This document shows positions 7,123 to 12,716 of a stretch of 16,296 nucleotides of DNA, piece by piece (within the stretch, counting starts at the first letter, position 1; each line of letters starts with the position of its first letter). Location of the stretch: assembly GCA_947623975.1 (NCBI GenBank), contig CANQHY010000020.1:1-16296 (forward strand), written 5' to 3'. The notes under the pieces were generated by a model. The model did no database searches, was not told the DNA's origin, and saw only the letters and a list, made by a program, of their open reading frames with translations. Source of the stretch: an uncultured Bacilli bacterium. GTDB lineage: Bacteria; Bacillota_I; Bacilli_A; RF39; UBA660. Made by a program: the position numbers and the translations under genes.

Positions 7123-7737
7123 CTACACTAATATCATTATAAATTCCACAATAACAAAAATAAGGATGCAAGCTGCTACTATGTTTAAAAACCATTCTTC
7201 TTTGAATACTTTAGGAAGAATATTAAATATTTTATCAGTCAATAAATAAATAAGATAACCAATAGAACCTCCAATAACGTTTAACAAGATATCGTCAACA
7301 TCAAATACTCTACCTATTGCTAATTGTGTACATTCTATCGATAATGATGCTAAAAAAATCAAGAAGAAAGCCAAATAATCATTCTTGTCTGAAGCATATT
7401 TTCCTACAAAGAAACCGTAAGGCATAAACATAACAACATTTCCCACTATATTTTTAACAAACAATCTTCCAAAAGGTTTATACCTAAATATTTCGACAAA
7501 AGGGACGAAATTATTGCTACCCAAAGTATTTATATCCTGTGATGTAACAACTTGGAACAAGCACAAAATATAAAGAGCAAAAAACAAAAGCATTATTTCT
7601 TTATAAAAGATAAATTCTACTTTATGTTTCATTAAATAACATATTCTAACAGAAACTAGTAGTATCATCGATATAAAAAGTGTTGGCCAAGTCATTTCTA
7701 AAACGTCTTTTAAATTACCATAAAGAGAATCTATCAT
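7123..7737 (-). CDS. VanZ-family membrane protein
   Basis: The 204-residue protein has four to five hydrophobic segments, at about 17-35, 47-64, 97-112, 121-137 and 150-166, plus a last one near the C terminus. It shows the VanZ-domain signatures NVVMFMPYGFFVG (100-112), SIECTQ (133-138) and GRVFDVDDILLNVIGGSIGY (142-161). VanZ is named for low-level teicoplanin resistance, but most chromosomal members have no proven role, so resistance should not be inferred. I use the ATG at 7737, seven bases after the yqfD stop. An upstream in-frame ATG (7791) lies inside yqfD. In many Firmicutes phoH and yqfF occupy this place between yqfD and ybeY; both are absent here. Confidence 0.9.
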   Translation of the reverse strand: MIDSLYGNLKDVLEMTWPTLFISMILLVSVRICYLMKHKVEFIFYKEIMLLFFALYILCLFQVVTSQDINTLGSNNFVPFVEIFRYKPFGRLFVKNIVGNVVMFMPYGFFVGKYASDKNDYLAFFLIFLASLSIECTQLAIGRVFDVDDILLNVIGGSIGYLIYLLTDKIFNILPKVFKEEWFLNIVAACILIFVIVEFIMILV

Positions 7738-7744
7738 ATAATCA

Positions 7745-8893
7745 CTATCCTTCTTCAATAGAATAATACTTATAAGTAGAAATATTTTCATATACTTTAA
7801 AAAACATCTCTGTTACTATTGTACTATTATTTATAACAGTTTTCAATTTTTTTTGTGATATTATATATTCTCCATCTTTTAAGTTCTTTTCTATTTTTTG
7901 TCGAGCAATACTAGCGGCAAACTCTTCACTAATTATATTATTAACCTCATCTTTAACATTTAACTCATATTCTTTATTATAACTTATCTTAAATAGGCCA
8001 AATAAATCACTAAAAAGAACATTCTCCTTTATTTTTTTGTTTTCGTATTTATTAAAATCAAATATATTCCAAGATGACGATAAAAACTTTATATTTAAAA
8101 CATTTTTATTTTTACCAGTTAACGTTTCTTCATGATAACTAATTGGCATATCAATACTAACTTTGTACCATACTTCAGCAAAAACATCACCATCTGCCGA
8201 AACATGATCTATAACCTCACCATTTCTATAAATATCACCGCTTATTATAATATCTCCGGCTTTTACATAATCTGTAACTTTTTTTAATATTTCCCCCTTC
8301 TCGGCCACAATCTTAGTTATAATTCCTGATTTTTTAGCTACAACATGTCTTATTTTTTCTTCTTCTTTTATATTATTTATAATTCTTTTATCAACTCTTA
8401 CTTTATAAGTTGTTCCAACTCGTTCTAATTCTAACCATTCAATGGTATCTTTATTATTATTTAATATTTCCTCTTTTACCTTTTGAATATAGTCATAACT
8501 CTTAACAAACTTGTACTTTTCAATATTAAATTTTTCTAATTCTTTAGTTAGTATTTCTCTAATATTTTTATCATCGTGAATAATTTCAACTTTAAATATT
8601 ATATTAGATAAAAAATATAAGAGCAAAACACCTAGAAAGGAAAAAAAGAAAAAATATGAGTTTTTCTTTATAAAAGCTTCTATTTTTTTTAATCCATATA
8701 GACCTACTACTTGAACATTGTAACTAGTTTTTACTGTCATTATTTTTTTGTAGTTGGCAATATCCGTTTTAACATAACAGTAATCACTAACAAATTCTAT
8801 CTCTTCAAAATATATTCCCATTTTATATAAGGTTTTAACAAAACGCTTAACATCTTTTCCAGTAATTTTTAATCTATAGTAACTATCAAACAT
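7745..8893 (-). CDS. yqfD: YqfD family sporulation-associated membrane protein
   Basis: YqfD is a membrane protein made in the mother cell of Bacillus during sporulation and annotated as a stage IV protein; its molecular role is unclear. The 382-residue protein has one clear membrane span (YFFFFSFLGVLLLYFLSNIIF, about 80-100). Before it is a cytoplasmic N-terminal domain, starting YRLKITGKDVKRF. After it is a long extracytoplasmic part with the family's VVAKKSGIITKI (184-195) and VKAGDIIISGDI (210-221). Length is close to the Bacillus protein (about 400). The ATG at 8893 follows GGTGAT, which is encoded by the last two sense codons of yqfC; the genes are two bases apart. The presence of yqfC-yqfD suggests descent from spore formers but does not show that this organism sporulates. 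Confidence 0.9.
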   Translation of the reverse strand: MFDSYYRLKITGKDVKRFVKTLYKMGIYFEEIEFVSDYCYVKTDIANYKKIMTVKTSYNVQVVGLYGLKKIEAFIKKNSYFFFFSFLGVLLLYFLSNIIFKVEIIHDDKNIREILTKELEKFNIEKYKFVKSYDYIQKVKEEILNNNKDTIEWLELERVGTTYKVRVDKRIINNIKEEEKIRHVVAKKSGIITKIVAEKGEILKKVTDYVKAGDIIISGDIYRNGEVIDHVSADGDVFAEVWYKVSIDMPISYHEETLTGKNKNVLNIKFLSSSWNIFDFNKYENKKIKENVLFSDLFGLFKISYNKEYELNVKDEVNNIISEEFAASIARQKIEKNLKDGEYIISQKKLKTVINNSTIVTEMFFKVYENISTYKYYSIEEG

Positions 8894-8895
8894 AA

Positions 8896-9132
8896 TTAAT
8901 CACCCAATTCTATCGAATTAAAAGTTCCCGTAATTAAAAGTTCTTTATCGAGAAGTTTATTTATTGAAAGATTATCTCCTCTTACTGTAACTTTACCATC
9001 AGGTGATGTAATTACTATTTTATCTTCTTCTAAAATAACTATTTCTTTAAAGTTAACTATATTTATTTTATTTTTCCAAAGATTAATTACAAACTCTTCA
9101 TTTTTAACATAATTGATAAGATTGTTAATCAC
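8896..9132 (-). CDS. yqfC: YqfC (YabP/YqfC family) sporulation-associated protein
   Basis: The 78-residue protein matches the YabP/YqfC pattern: INIVNFKEIVILEEDKIVI, then VTVRGDNLSINKLLDKELLITGTFNSIEL. The conserved part is the G-x-x-L-x-I-x-x-L followed by an I-x-G beta segment. In Bacillus it is sporulation-associated and precedes yqfD, as here. I choose the GTG at 9132 as start because it lies four bases after GGTGAT, the spacing seen at several other genes in the window. A GTG at 9141 that would extend the frame by three codons is itself part of that ribosome site. It is the first gene of the operon that runs to recO. A TATAAA (9156-9161) just after the yqeY terminator may be its -10 element, but no -35 was found. 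Confidence 0.85.
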   Translation of the reverse strand: MINNLINYVKNEEFVINLWKNKINIVNFKEIVILEEDKIVITSPDGKVTVRGDNLSINKLLDKELLITGTFNSIELGD

Positions 9133-9165
9133 AAGTATCACCTATTAAAGGGTATTTTATAAGTG

Positions 9166-9189
9166 AAAAAAAAAGAACATTTTTGTTCT
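9166..9189 (-). terminator. Terminator of yqeY
   Basis: On the minus strand AGAACA and TGTTCT pair around AAAA and run directly into nine Ts. It begins three bases after the yqeY stop and separates yqeY from the yqfC-recO operon. Confidence 0.9.
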
Positions 9190-9191
9190 CT

Positions 9192-9641
9192 TTATAAGTT
9201 AGATAGTCTATCTTTTATTATATCGCTAACCTCTTTCATGTCAGCCCTTCCTTTCAATAACGGTGTTACCTCTTTCATTATTAGTCCCATATCTTTACTA
9301 CTAGTAGGTTTAACTTTAAGGAAAATATCGTCTAATATTTTTCTTATCTCTTCGCCCGATAACTGTGAAGGAAGCCAACTTTTTAATATTTCTAGCTCGT
9401 CTTTTGTCTTTTGAGCTAAATCAAGTCTATTAGCTTTTTCAAATTCGGCGATAGATTCATTTCTTTGCTTTATTTGTTTTCCTACAACATCGAGAAACAA
9501 TTCATCACTTGCCTCTTTTTTATTATTTATAATTTCAAGTTGAATTGCACCCTTGACCATTCTTAATACACTTAATTTAAGGGTATCCTTCTCTTTCATT
9601 GCAACAGTTATCTCTTTTCCTAAATCGTCTATTAAACTCAC
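9192..9641 (-). CDS. yqeY: GatB/YqeY domain protein
   Basis: YqeY resembles the C-terminal tail domain of GatB, the amidotransferase subunit that converts Glu-tRNA(Gln) to Gln-tRNA(Gln). Free-standing YqeY proteins have no settled function but may bind tRNA. The 149-residue protein starts SLIDDLGKEITVAMKEKD and has LSVLRMVKGAIQ and the segment LKSWLPSQLS, all typical of the family. It ends with the helical tail region GLIMKEVTPLLKGRADMKEVSDII. Length matches the family. The start is a GTG at 9641, with GGAG eight bases upstream. It follows rpsU, its usual neighbour in Firmicutes, but has its own extended -10 promoter behind the rpsU terminator. Confidence 0.93.
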   Translation of the reverse strand: MSLIDDLGKEITVAMKEKDTLKLSVLRMVKGAIQLEIINNKKEASDELFLDVVGKQIKQRNESIAEFEKANRLDLAQKTKDELEILKSWLPSQLSGEEIRKILDDIFLKVKPTSSKDMGLIMKEVTPLLKGRADMKEVSDIIKDRLSNL

Positions 9642-9666
9642 AATATCATCTCCATTTACACTTTAC

Positions 9667-9675
9667 ATTATAACA
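9667..9675 (-). promoter_or_regulatory. Extended -10 promoter of yqeY
   Basis: TGT immediately before a perfect TATAAT on the minus strand forms an extended -10 element. There is no good -35. Transcription would start near 9660, giving a leader of about 19 bases. Confidence 0.6.
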
Positions 9676-9682
9676 AATACAA

Positions 9683-9708
9683 AATAAAAAGACTAGTATT
9701 TAGTCTTT
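9683..9708 (-). terminator. Terminator overlapping the 3' end of rpsU
   Basis: On the minus strand AAAGACTA and TAGTCTTT pair over 8 bp around AATAC, and the T-rich run TTTTTATTTT begins within the 3' arm. The 5' arm lies in the last codons of rpsU and the stop codon falls at the arm-loop junction. Some read-through into yqeY is possible. Confidence 0.8.
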
Positions 9709-9900
9709 ATTAGCTCTATTTCTTTTTTGAGCATTTTTGATTCCAGCTTTTTTTGCTTCTCTTCTTTTATCTCCTGGTTTTACTGCGAATTCTCTTTTTT
9801 TACATTCAGAAGGGACAGATTCTCTTGCCATTTTTTGTTTAAGCTTCCTAAAAGCCATATCTAAATTTCCGTTTTTAACTGCTACTTGAATTTGCGTCAT
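9700..9900 (-). CDS. rpsU: Small ribosomal subunit protein bS21
   Basis: bS21 is a small basic protein of the 30S platform near the anti-Shine-Dalgarno end of 16S rRNA. The 66-residue protein begins MTQIQVAVKNGNLDMAFRKLKQ and shows the S21 pattern of an FRKLK helix followed by a KKREF...KPGDKRREAKKA basic helix. It is a little longer than the usual 57-60 residues because of the tail KNAQKRNRANKD. The start is the ATG at 9900, preceded by a strong AGGAGG. An in-frame ATG at 9921 lies upstream of that ribosome site and is rejected. Confidence 0.94.
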   Translation of the reverse strand: MTQIQVAVKNGNLDMAFRKLKQKMARESVPSECKKREFAVKPGDKRREAKKAGIKNAQKRNRANKD

Positions 9901-9933
9901 TTTTCTCCCTCCTTCCGTCATCTGCTAAACAAG

Positions 9934-9962
9934 ATTATAGCACACCATTCGCCTTTTTACAA
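9934..9962 (-). promoter_or_regulatory. Strong promoter of rpsU
   Basis: On the minus strand TTGTAA (9957-9962), a 17-base spacer, then TATAAT (9934-9939) preceded by TGC, so the -10 is also extended. This is the best promoter match in the window, as expected for a ribosomal protein gene. Transcription should start near 9927. Confidence 0.85.
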
Positions 9963-10008
9963 CAAAAAAAGCACTTTTTCCTAAATATTCGTAAATGTAT
10001 TACATTTT

Positions 10009-10260
10009 TTACAGTTTTTTGGCAAGTATTGGATTTTTTTCCATATATTCCGTTATCTTATCATCATCTCGACCAACAGTAAAGTTAGATATTTCCTTTT
10101 CAAGACGATCTAGCGTTCTCATTTCATGTTTGTAATATAGTAGTTGGAAAGGATGTAATAGACTTCCTAACCTTCCTAAAGAGACGATTCCATTACTGAT
10201 GTTTATTCTTCGATAAGATAACTCATCTAAATAATTATCAACGCTTGCTCTTGTATCCAT
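10009..10260 (-). CDS. Small protein of unknown function
   Basis: This 83-residue protein starts MDTRASVDNYLDELSYRRIN. I do not recognise a family. It is charged, has no Cys, no signal peptide and no membrane span. Two stretches (about 5-20 and 41-59, the latter YYKHEMRTLDRLEKEISNF) look helical, with a short Gly/Leu-rich turn between them (GIVSLGRLGSLLHPF). It is supported as a real gene by a GGGGAG ribosome site seven bases before the ATG at 10260 and a good promoter (10315-10343). No other frame in this stretch is as well supported. It lies between the RNase J gene and rpsU. No clear terminator follows it, only a short palindrome (AAATGTA, A, TACATTT) without a good T-run. Confidence 0.7.
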   Translation of the reverse strand: MDTRASVDNYLDELSYRRINISNGIVSLGRLGSLLHPFQLLYYKHEMRTLDRLEKEISNFTVGRDDDKITEYMEKNPILAKKL

Positions 10261-10314
10261 AAGTTAACTCCCCATATCTTTATTTTTTACTTCAAATATT
10301 TGTGAAGCTAGTTA

Positions 10315-10343
10315 ATAATATCATAACTTTTAAAAAGTTTCAA
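10315..10343 (-). promoter_or_regulatory. Promoter of the small unknown gene, with a palindrome in the spacer
   Basis: On the minus strand TTGAAA (10338-10343), a 17-base spacer, then TATTAT (10315-10320). Transcription would start near 10308, about 48 bases before the ATG. An imperfectly centred palindrome, AACTTTT and AAAAGTT around one A (10325-10339), fills most of the spacer and overlaps the -35. Confidence 0.65.
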
Positions 10344-10371
10344 TATAATACTTCACTACCAAAATAAATGC

Positions 10372-10396
10372 CAAAAAAAAGAGGTTTAGACCTCTT
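10372..10396 (-). terminator. Terminator overlapping the RNase J stop codon
   Basis: On the minus strand AGAGGT and ACCTCT pair around CTAA, which contains the stop codon, and eight Ts follow. Confidence 0.88.
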
Positions 10397-12038
10397 GTAT
10401 AACAGTTATAACCATAGGTTTACATTCTGTTTCTTTATAAAAGTATTTTCCCAAGTTTTCTCGAATATCATTTTTTATCTTAGCATAATCAACTTTTTTA
10501 TTATCTGTTTCAATATTATCCTTTATTACATCAAGGCAAATATCTTGGGTCTCTTTGATAAGATCGCCGCTTTCTTTGACATAAACAAAGCCTCTGGTTA
10601 ATATTTCTGGACCTGCAAGTATTTCTTTTGTCTGTTTATTCAAAGTACAACTTACGATTACGATACCATTTTCACCTAACATTTCGCGATCCTTTAAAAC
10701 TAAATCTCCAATGTCACCTTGACTTTTTCCATCAATTAATATTTCATCGACTGGAATATGTGAAATCTCTTCAGTTAACACTCCATCAACAAACGTTGCA
10801 ACATCACCATTTTGTTTTAAAATTATATTTTCTTTTGGTATTCCTAGACGTTCTGCTATTTCGGCATTCATTACTTGATGACGATATTCCCCTTTAACTG
10901 GAAAGTAGTATTTAGGATTCATTAAATTTATCATAAGCATTAAATCTTCTCTAGACGCGTGATGTAATAGATGCTTTTTAGCATCGAGTGATACAGCATT
11001 TACATCTTTTTTAGCAATTTCATCCATCACTAAAGCTGTTCTACGCTCTATTCCTTCATAGGGTGGTTCAGTTATAAAGATTGTATCAGTATCTCTTAAT
11101 TTTATGTATTTATCGAATCCTTTTAATATGCGCTCCAAATTCATAAAAGGTTTTTCTTTTTCATCGGAAATAAGTATTACTACGTCTTTGTCATTAGTAT
11201 TGCTAAGATCACCAATCTTGCTCTTATCAAAGTTAATGTAGCCCATCTCTATCGATTTGTTTATTATATTTTGAAGATTTCTTCCCATTATTACAACTTT
11301 TCTCTTAGTTTTAGAAACCTCATCTAAAATTTCTTGAACACGGTAAATATGTGCAGTCATAATGGTGGCAATAATCCTATTTTCATTTTTATGAAGAACA
11401 TCTCTTATAAAACTACTAACTCTATTATTAGGACTAGTATGTCCTTCTTTTTCAGCATAGATCGATTCAGACATTAAGCACAAAACGCCTTGTTTTCCAA
11501 CATAAGCAAGTTTACCAATATCGGTTTTGTAATTCCCCATCATCGTAGAATCAAAAACAAAGTCACCTGTATAGACAATTGCTCCATCTTCTGTATATAA
11601 AACATAACATACAGCATCTGGTATTGAATGTGTTACACTTATTGGAAACACAACCAAATTACCAAAAGTAAGCTTAGAATGTGGTCTTATTTCTTTAAGA
11701 TTTGTGGCAACCACTCCACTTTCTTGCAAATCTTCTTTCAAAATTTCCATAGTAAATTTAGTTGCATAGACAGGTAAATCGGGTAAATCATACAATATAT
11801 CTGCCATAGCTCCCATATTACTATCATGACCGTGCGTTAAAAAGATTCCTTTAACCTTACTCTTATTTTCTTTTATATATTTATAATCAGGTAAAATATA
11901 GTCTACACCCAACATTTTATCAGTTGCATATTTAAGTCCGGCATCAAAAACAAAAATATTATCGTCGACATCGACTATGTACATATTTTTACCTGTTTCG
12001 TTTAGTCCACCTAAACTAAAAATTTTTATTTTACTCAA
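10386..12038 (-). CDS. Ribonuclease J paralogue with a degenerate metal site (J2-like)
   Basis: RNase J proteins are metallo-beta-lactamase/beta-CASP nucleases for mRNA decay and rRNA maturation. The 550-residue length, the start IKIFSLGGLNETGKNMYIV, THSIPD (136-141), YTGDF (156-160) and the C-terminal domain (about 445-550) all fit the family. The core motif, normally HGHEDH, is HGHDSN (69-74), so two of its metal ligands are Ser and Asn. The late motif PVHGEYR is PVKGEYR (380-386), replacing another ligand His with Lys. H69, H71, H137 and D159 remain. Loss of ligands resembles RNase J2 subunits, which are weakly active and partner J1; I infer the same here, with J1 outside the window. The start is a TTG at 12038, nine bases after AAGGAG, as no ATG lies near. 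It has its own promoter and terminator. Confidence 0.9.
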   Translation of the reverse strand: MSKIKIFSLGGLNETGKNMYIVDVDDNIFVFDAGLKYATDKMLGVDYILPDYKYIKENKSKVKGIFLTHGHDSNMGAMADILYDLPDLPVYATKFTMEILKEDLQESGVVATNLKEIRPHSKLTFGNLVVFPISVTHSIPDAVCYVLYTEDGAIVYTGDFVFDSTMMGNYKTDIGKLAYVGKQGVLCLMSESIYAEKEGHTSPNNRVSSFIRDVLHKNENRIIATIMTAHIYRVQEILDEVSKTKRKVVIMGRNLQNIINKSIEMGYINFDKSKIGDLSNTNDKDVVILISDEKEKPFMNLERILKGFDKYIKLRDTDTIFITEPPYEGIERRTALVMDEIAKKDVNAVSLDAKKHLLHHASREDLMLMINLMNPKYYFPVKGEYRHQVMNAEIAERLGIPKENIILKQNGDVATFVDGVLTEEISHIPVDEILIDGKSQGDIGDLVLKDREMLGENGIVIVSCTLNKQTKEILAGPEILTRGFVYVKESGDLIKETQDICLDVIKDNIETDNKKVDYAKIKNDIRENLGKYFYKETECKPMVITVIQEV

Positions 12039-12083
12039 AAAAATTATCTCCTTTCTAAAATGTTTTTAAGAAAATACTTCATG

Positions 12084-12112
12084 ATTATACCAAACTAATT
12101 GAAAAAAAACAA
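12084..12112 (-). promoter_or_regulatory. Promoter of the RNase J gene
   Basis: On the minus strand TTGTTT (12107-12112), a 17-base spacer, then TATAAT (12084-12089). Transcription would start near 12077, with a leader of about 40 bases before the TTG start. Confidence 0.72.
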
Positions 12113-12156
12113 GTTGCCAGATATCACAATAGATAAGTTAGAAAAAATTGTAATTT

Positions 12157-12188
12157 AAAAAAAAGAAGTGCACGATTGTTGTGCAGTT
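12157..12188 (-). terminator. Possible terminator of a minus-strand RNA upstream of the RNase J promoter
   Basis: On the minus strand TGCAC and GTGCA pair around AACAATC, with two outer A-T pairs beyond a mismatch. CTTCTTTTTTTT follows. No protein gene ends here, so it would stop an untranslated RNA or rnc read-through before the RNase J promoter. Confidence 0.5.
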
Positions 12189-12196
12189 AATTTTAG

Positions 12197-12336
12197 AATT
12201 TATTTATAAGCAAATCATTTACAATAGGCAGTGATAATTCGCCATACTTGTTGTAATATCTTATTTTTAAGATATTACAATTTTTATTAGAATTATCGCT
12301 GGGTTCCTATTGTCAATGAGGAATTATAAATAAATT
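12197..12336. repeat. 140-base rod-shaped imperfect inverted repeat (candidate structured RNA or MITE-like element)
   Basis: Plus-strand arms, from outside in. AATTTATTTATAA (12197-12209) pairs with 12324-12336 over a perfect 13 bp. CATTTACAATAGG (12216-12228) pairs with 12306-12318 at 12 of 13. CAGTGATAATTC (12229-12240) pairs with 12290-12301, with one G-U. TTGTAATATCTTA (12251-12263) pairs with 12268-12280 over a perfect 13 bp around TTTT. Internal loops are 6/5 and 10/9 bases, and GGTT (12302-12305) is a one-sided bulge. The G-U would be a C-A mismatch on the minus strand, which slightly favours a plus-strand RNA, as does the T-rich stretch that follows. No promoter for a plus-strand transcript was found upstream. 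Confidence 0.75.
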
Positions 12337-12338
12337 AA

Positions 12339-12366
12339 TTGACTATTTTTATTTTTTTAGTACAAT
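12339..12366 (+). promoter_or_regulatory. Plus-strand promoter inside the intergenic region
   Basis: TTGACT (12339-12344), a 16-base T-rich spacer, then TACAAT (12361-12366). Transcription would start near 12373. No gene on the plus strand follows; the next features are a hairpin and a T-run. Confidence 0.5.
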
Positions 12367-12372
12367 AATTAA

Positions 12373-12434
12373 ACATTATTTAGGATATAGGAATTGTGCA
12401 CTTACATTTAAAAATATTGTTCCTATATGTTTTT
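12373..12434 (+). ncRNA. Candidate small RNA ending in a hairpin and T-run
   Basis: From the predicted start near 12373, a 9-bp stem ATATAGGAA/TTCCTATAT (12385-12393 and 12420-12428) encloses a 26-base loop containing a GTGCAC box. GTTTTTG follows, giving a product of about 60 bases. The loop is large and the T-run short for a standard terminator, so this is only a candidate. Confidence 0.3.
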
Positions 12435-12522
12435 GTCATGTTATATTTTATAATTTTATATATTTTTTTTATGATTTTCGTTAATTCTCAATTTAAAATT
12501 TGTGCATTTTCTTTTAAAAATA
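12396..12522. repeat. Two imperfect 21-base direct repeats starting GTGCA
   Basis: The copies at 12396-12416 and 12502-12522 agree at 18 of 21 positions. Both begin GTGCA and end TTTAAAAATA. Related GTGCAC or GTGCA boxes occur at 12168-12173, 12181-12185 and 12551-12556, with a GCACTT at 12541-12546. Confidence 0.55.
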
Positions 12523-12589
12523 AACTATTTTGACTCAATTGCACTTAATTGTGCACTTTAGATTGATTCAACGGATACTTAAAAATATC

Positions 12590-12617
12590 TTTATAAAAAA
12601 GAAAAGCACTTAATCAA
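12590..12617 (-). promoter_or_regulatory. Possible minus-strand promoter after the rnc terminator
   Basis: On the minus strand TTGATT (12612-12617), a 16-base spacer, then TATAAA (12590-12595). A transcript from near 12583 to the terminator at 12157 would be about 425 bases, untranslated, and would include the rod and the GTGCAC boxes. Base composition makes chance matches likely. Confidence 0.35.
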
Positions 12618-12624
12618 ATTTCTT

Positions 12625-12664
12625 AAAATAAAAGACTTATTTTTATATTTAAATATAATAAGTC
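12625..12664 (-). terminator. Terminator of rnc
   Basis: On the minus strand GACTTATT pairs with AATAAGTC across a 15-base loop that itself contains the palindrome ATATTTAAATAT. TTTTATTTT follows. It lies about 50 bases after the rnc stop. Confidence 0.75.
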
Positions 12665-12716
12665 CAATAAACTAATTATTATCATTTTGTATTTTTTCAA
12701 AAATTTACAAACTATC

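Larger units (their letters stand above)
12113..12716. other. Roughly 600-base non-coding region between the RNase J gene and rnc
   Basis: No convincing gene lies here. From left to right it holds a terminator-like hairpin on the minus strand (12157-12188), a 140-base rod-shaped inverted repeat (12197-12336), a plus-strand promoter (12339-12366) followed by a hairpin and Ts (12385-12434), recurring GTGCAC boxes, a possible minus-strand promoter (12590-12617) and the rnc terminator (12625-12664). Together these suggest one or two non-coding RNAs, but expression is unknown. Confidence 0.7.

Noticed and set aside
7123..7737. Reading the VanZ gene as glycopeptide resistance
   Set aside because: It is in a housekeeping operon with no vanH, vanA or vanX. 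Most VanZ-domain proteins have no shown resistance role.
9133..9141. GTG at 9141 as the yqfC start
   Set aside because: This GTG is part of GGTGAT, which serves the GTG at 9132.
12438..12533. A 31-residue hydrophobic reading frame (MLYFIILYIFFMIF...) after the plus-strand promoter, resembling a type I toxin
   Set aside because: It has no ribosome site, its hydrophobicity follows from T-rich DNA, and a possible terminator lies before it.
12396..12556. CRISPR-like array from the GTGCAC repeats
   Set aside because: Repeats are few, imperfect and irregularly spaced, and there are no cas genes.
12113..12716. tmRNA, RNase P RNA or SRP RNA in the gap
   Set aside because: None of their conserved GC-containing core sequences was seen on either strand.
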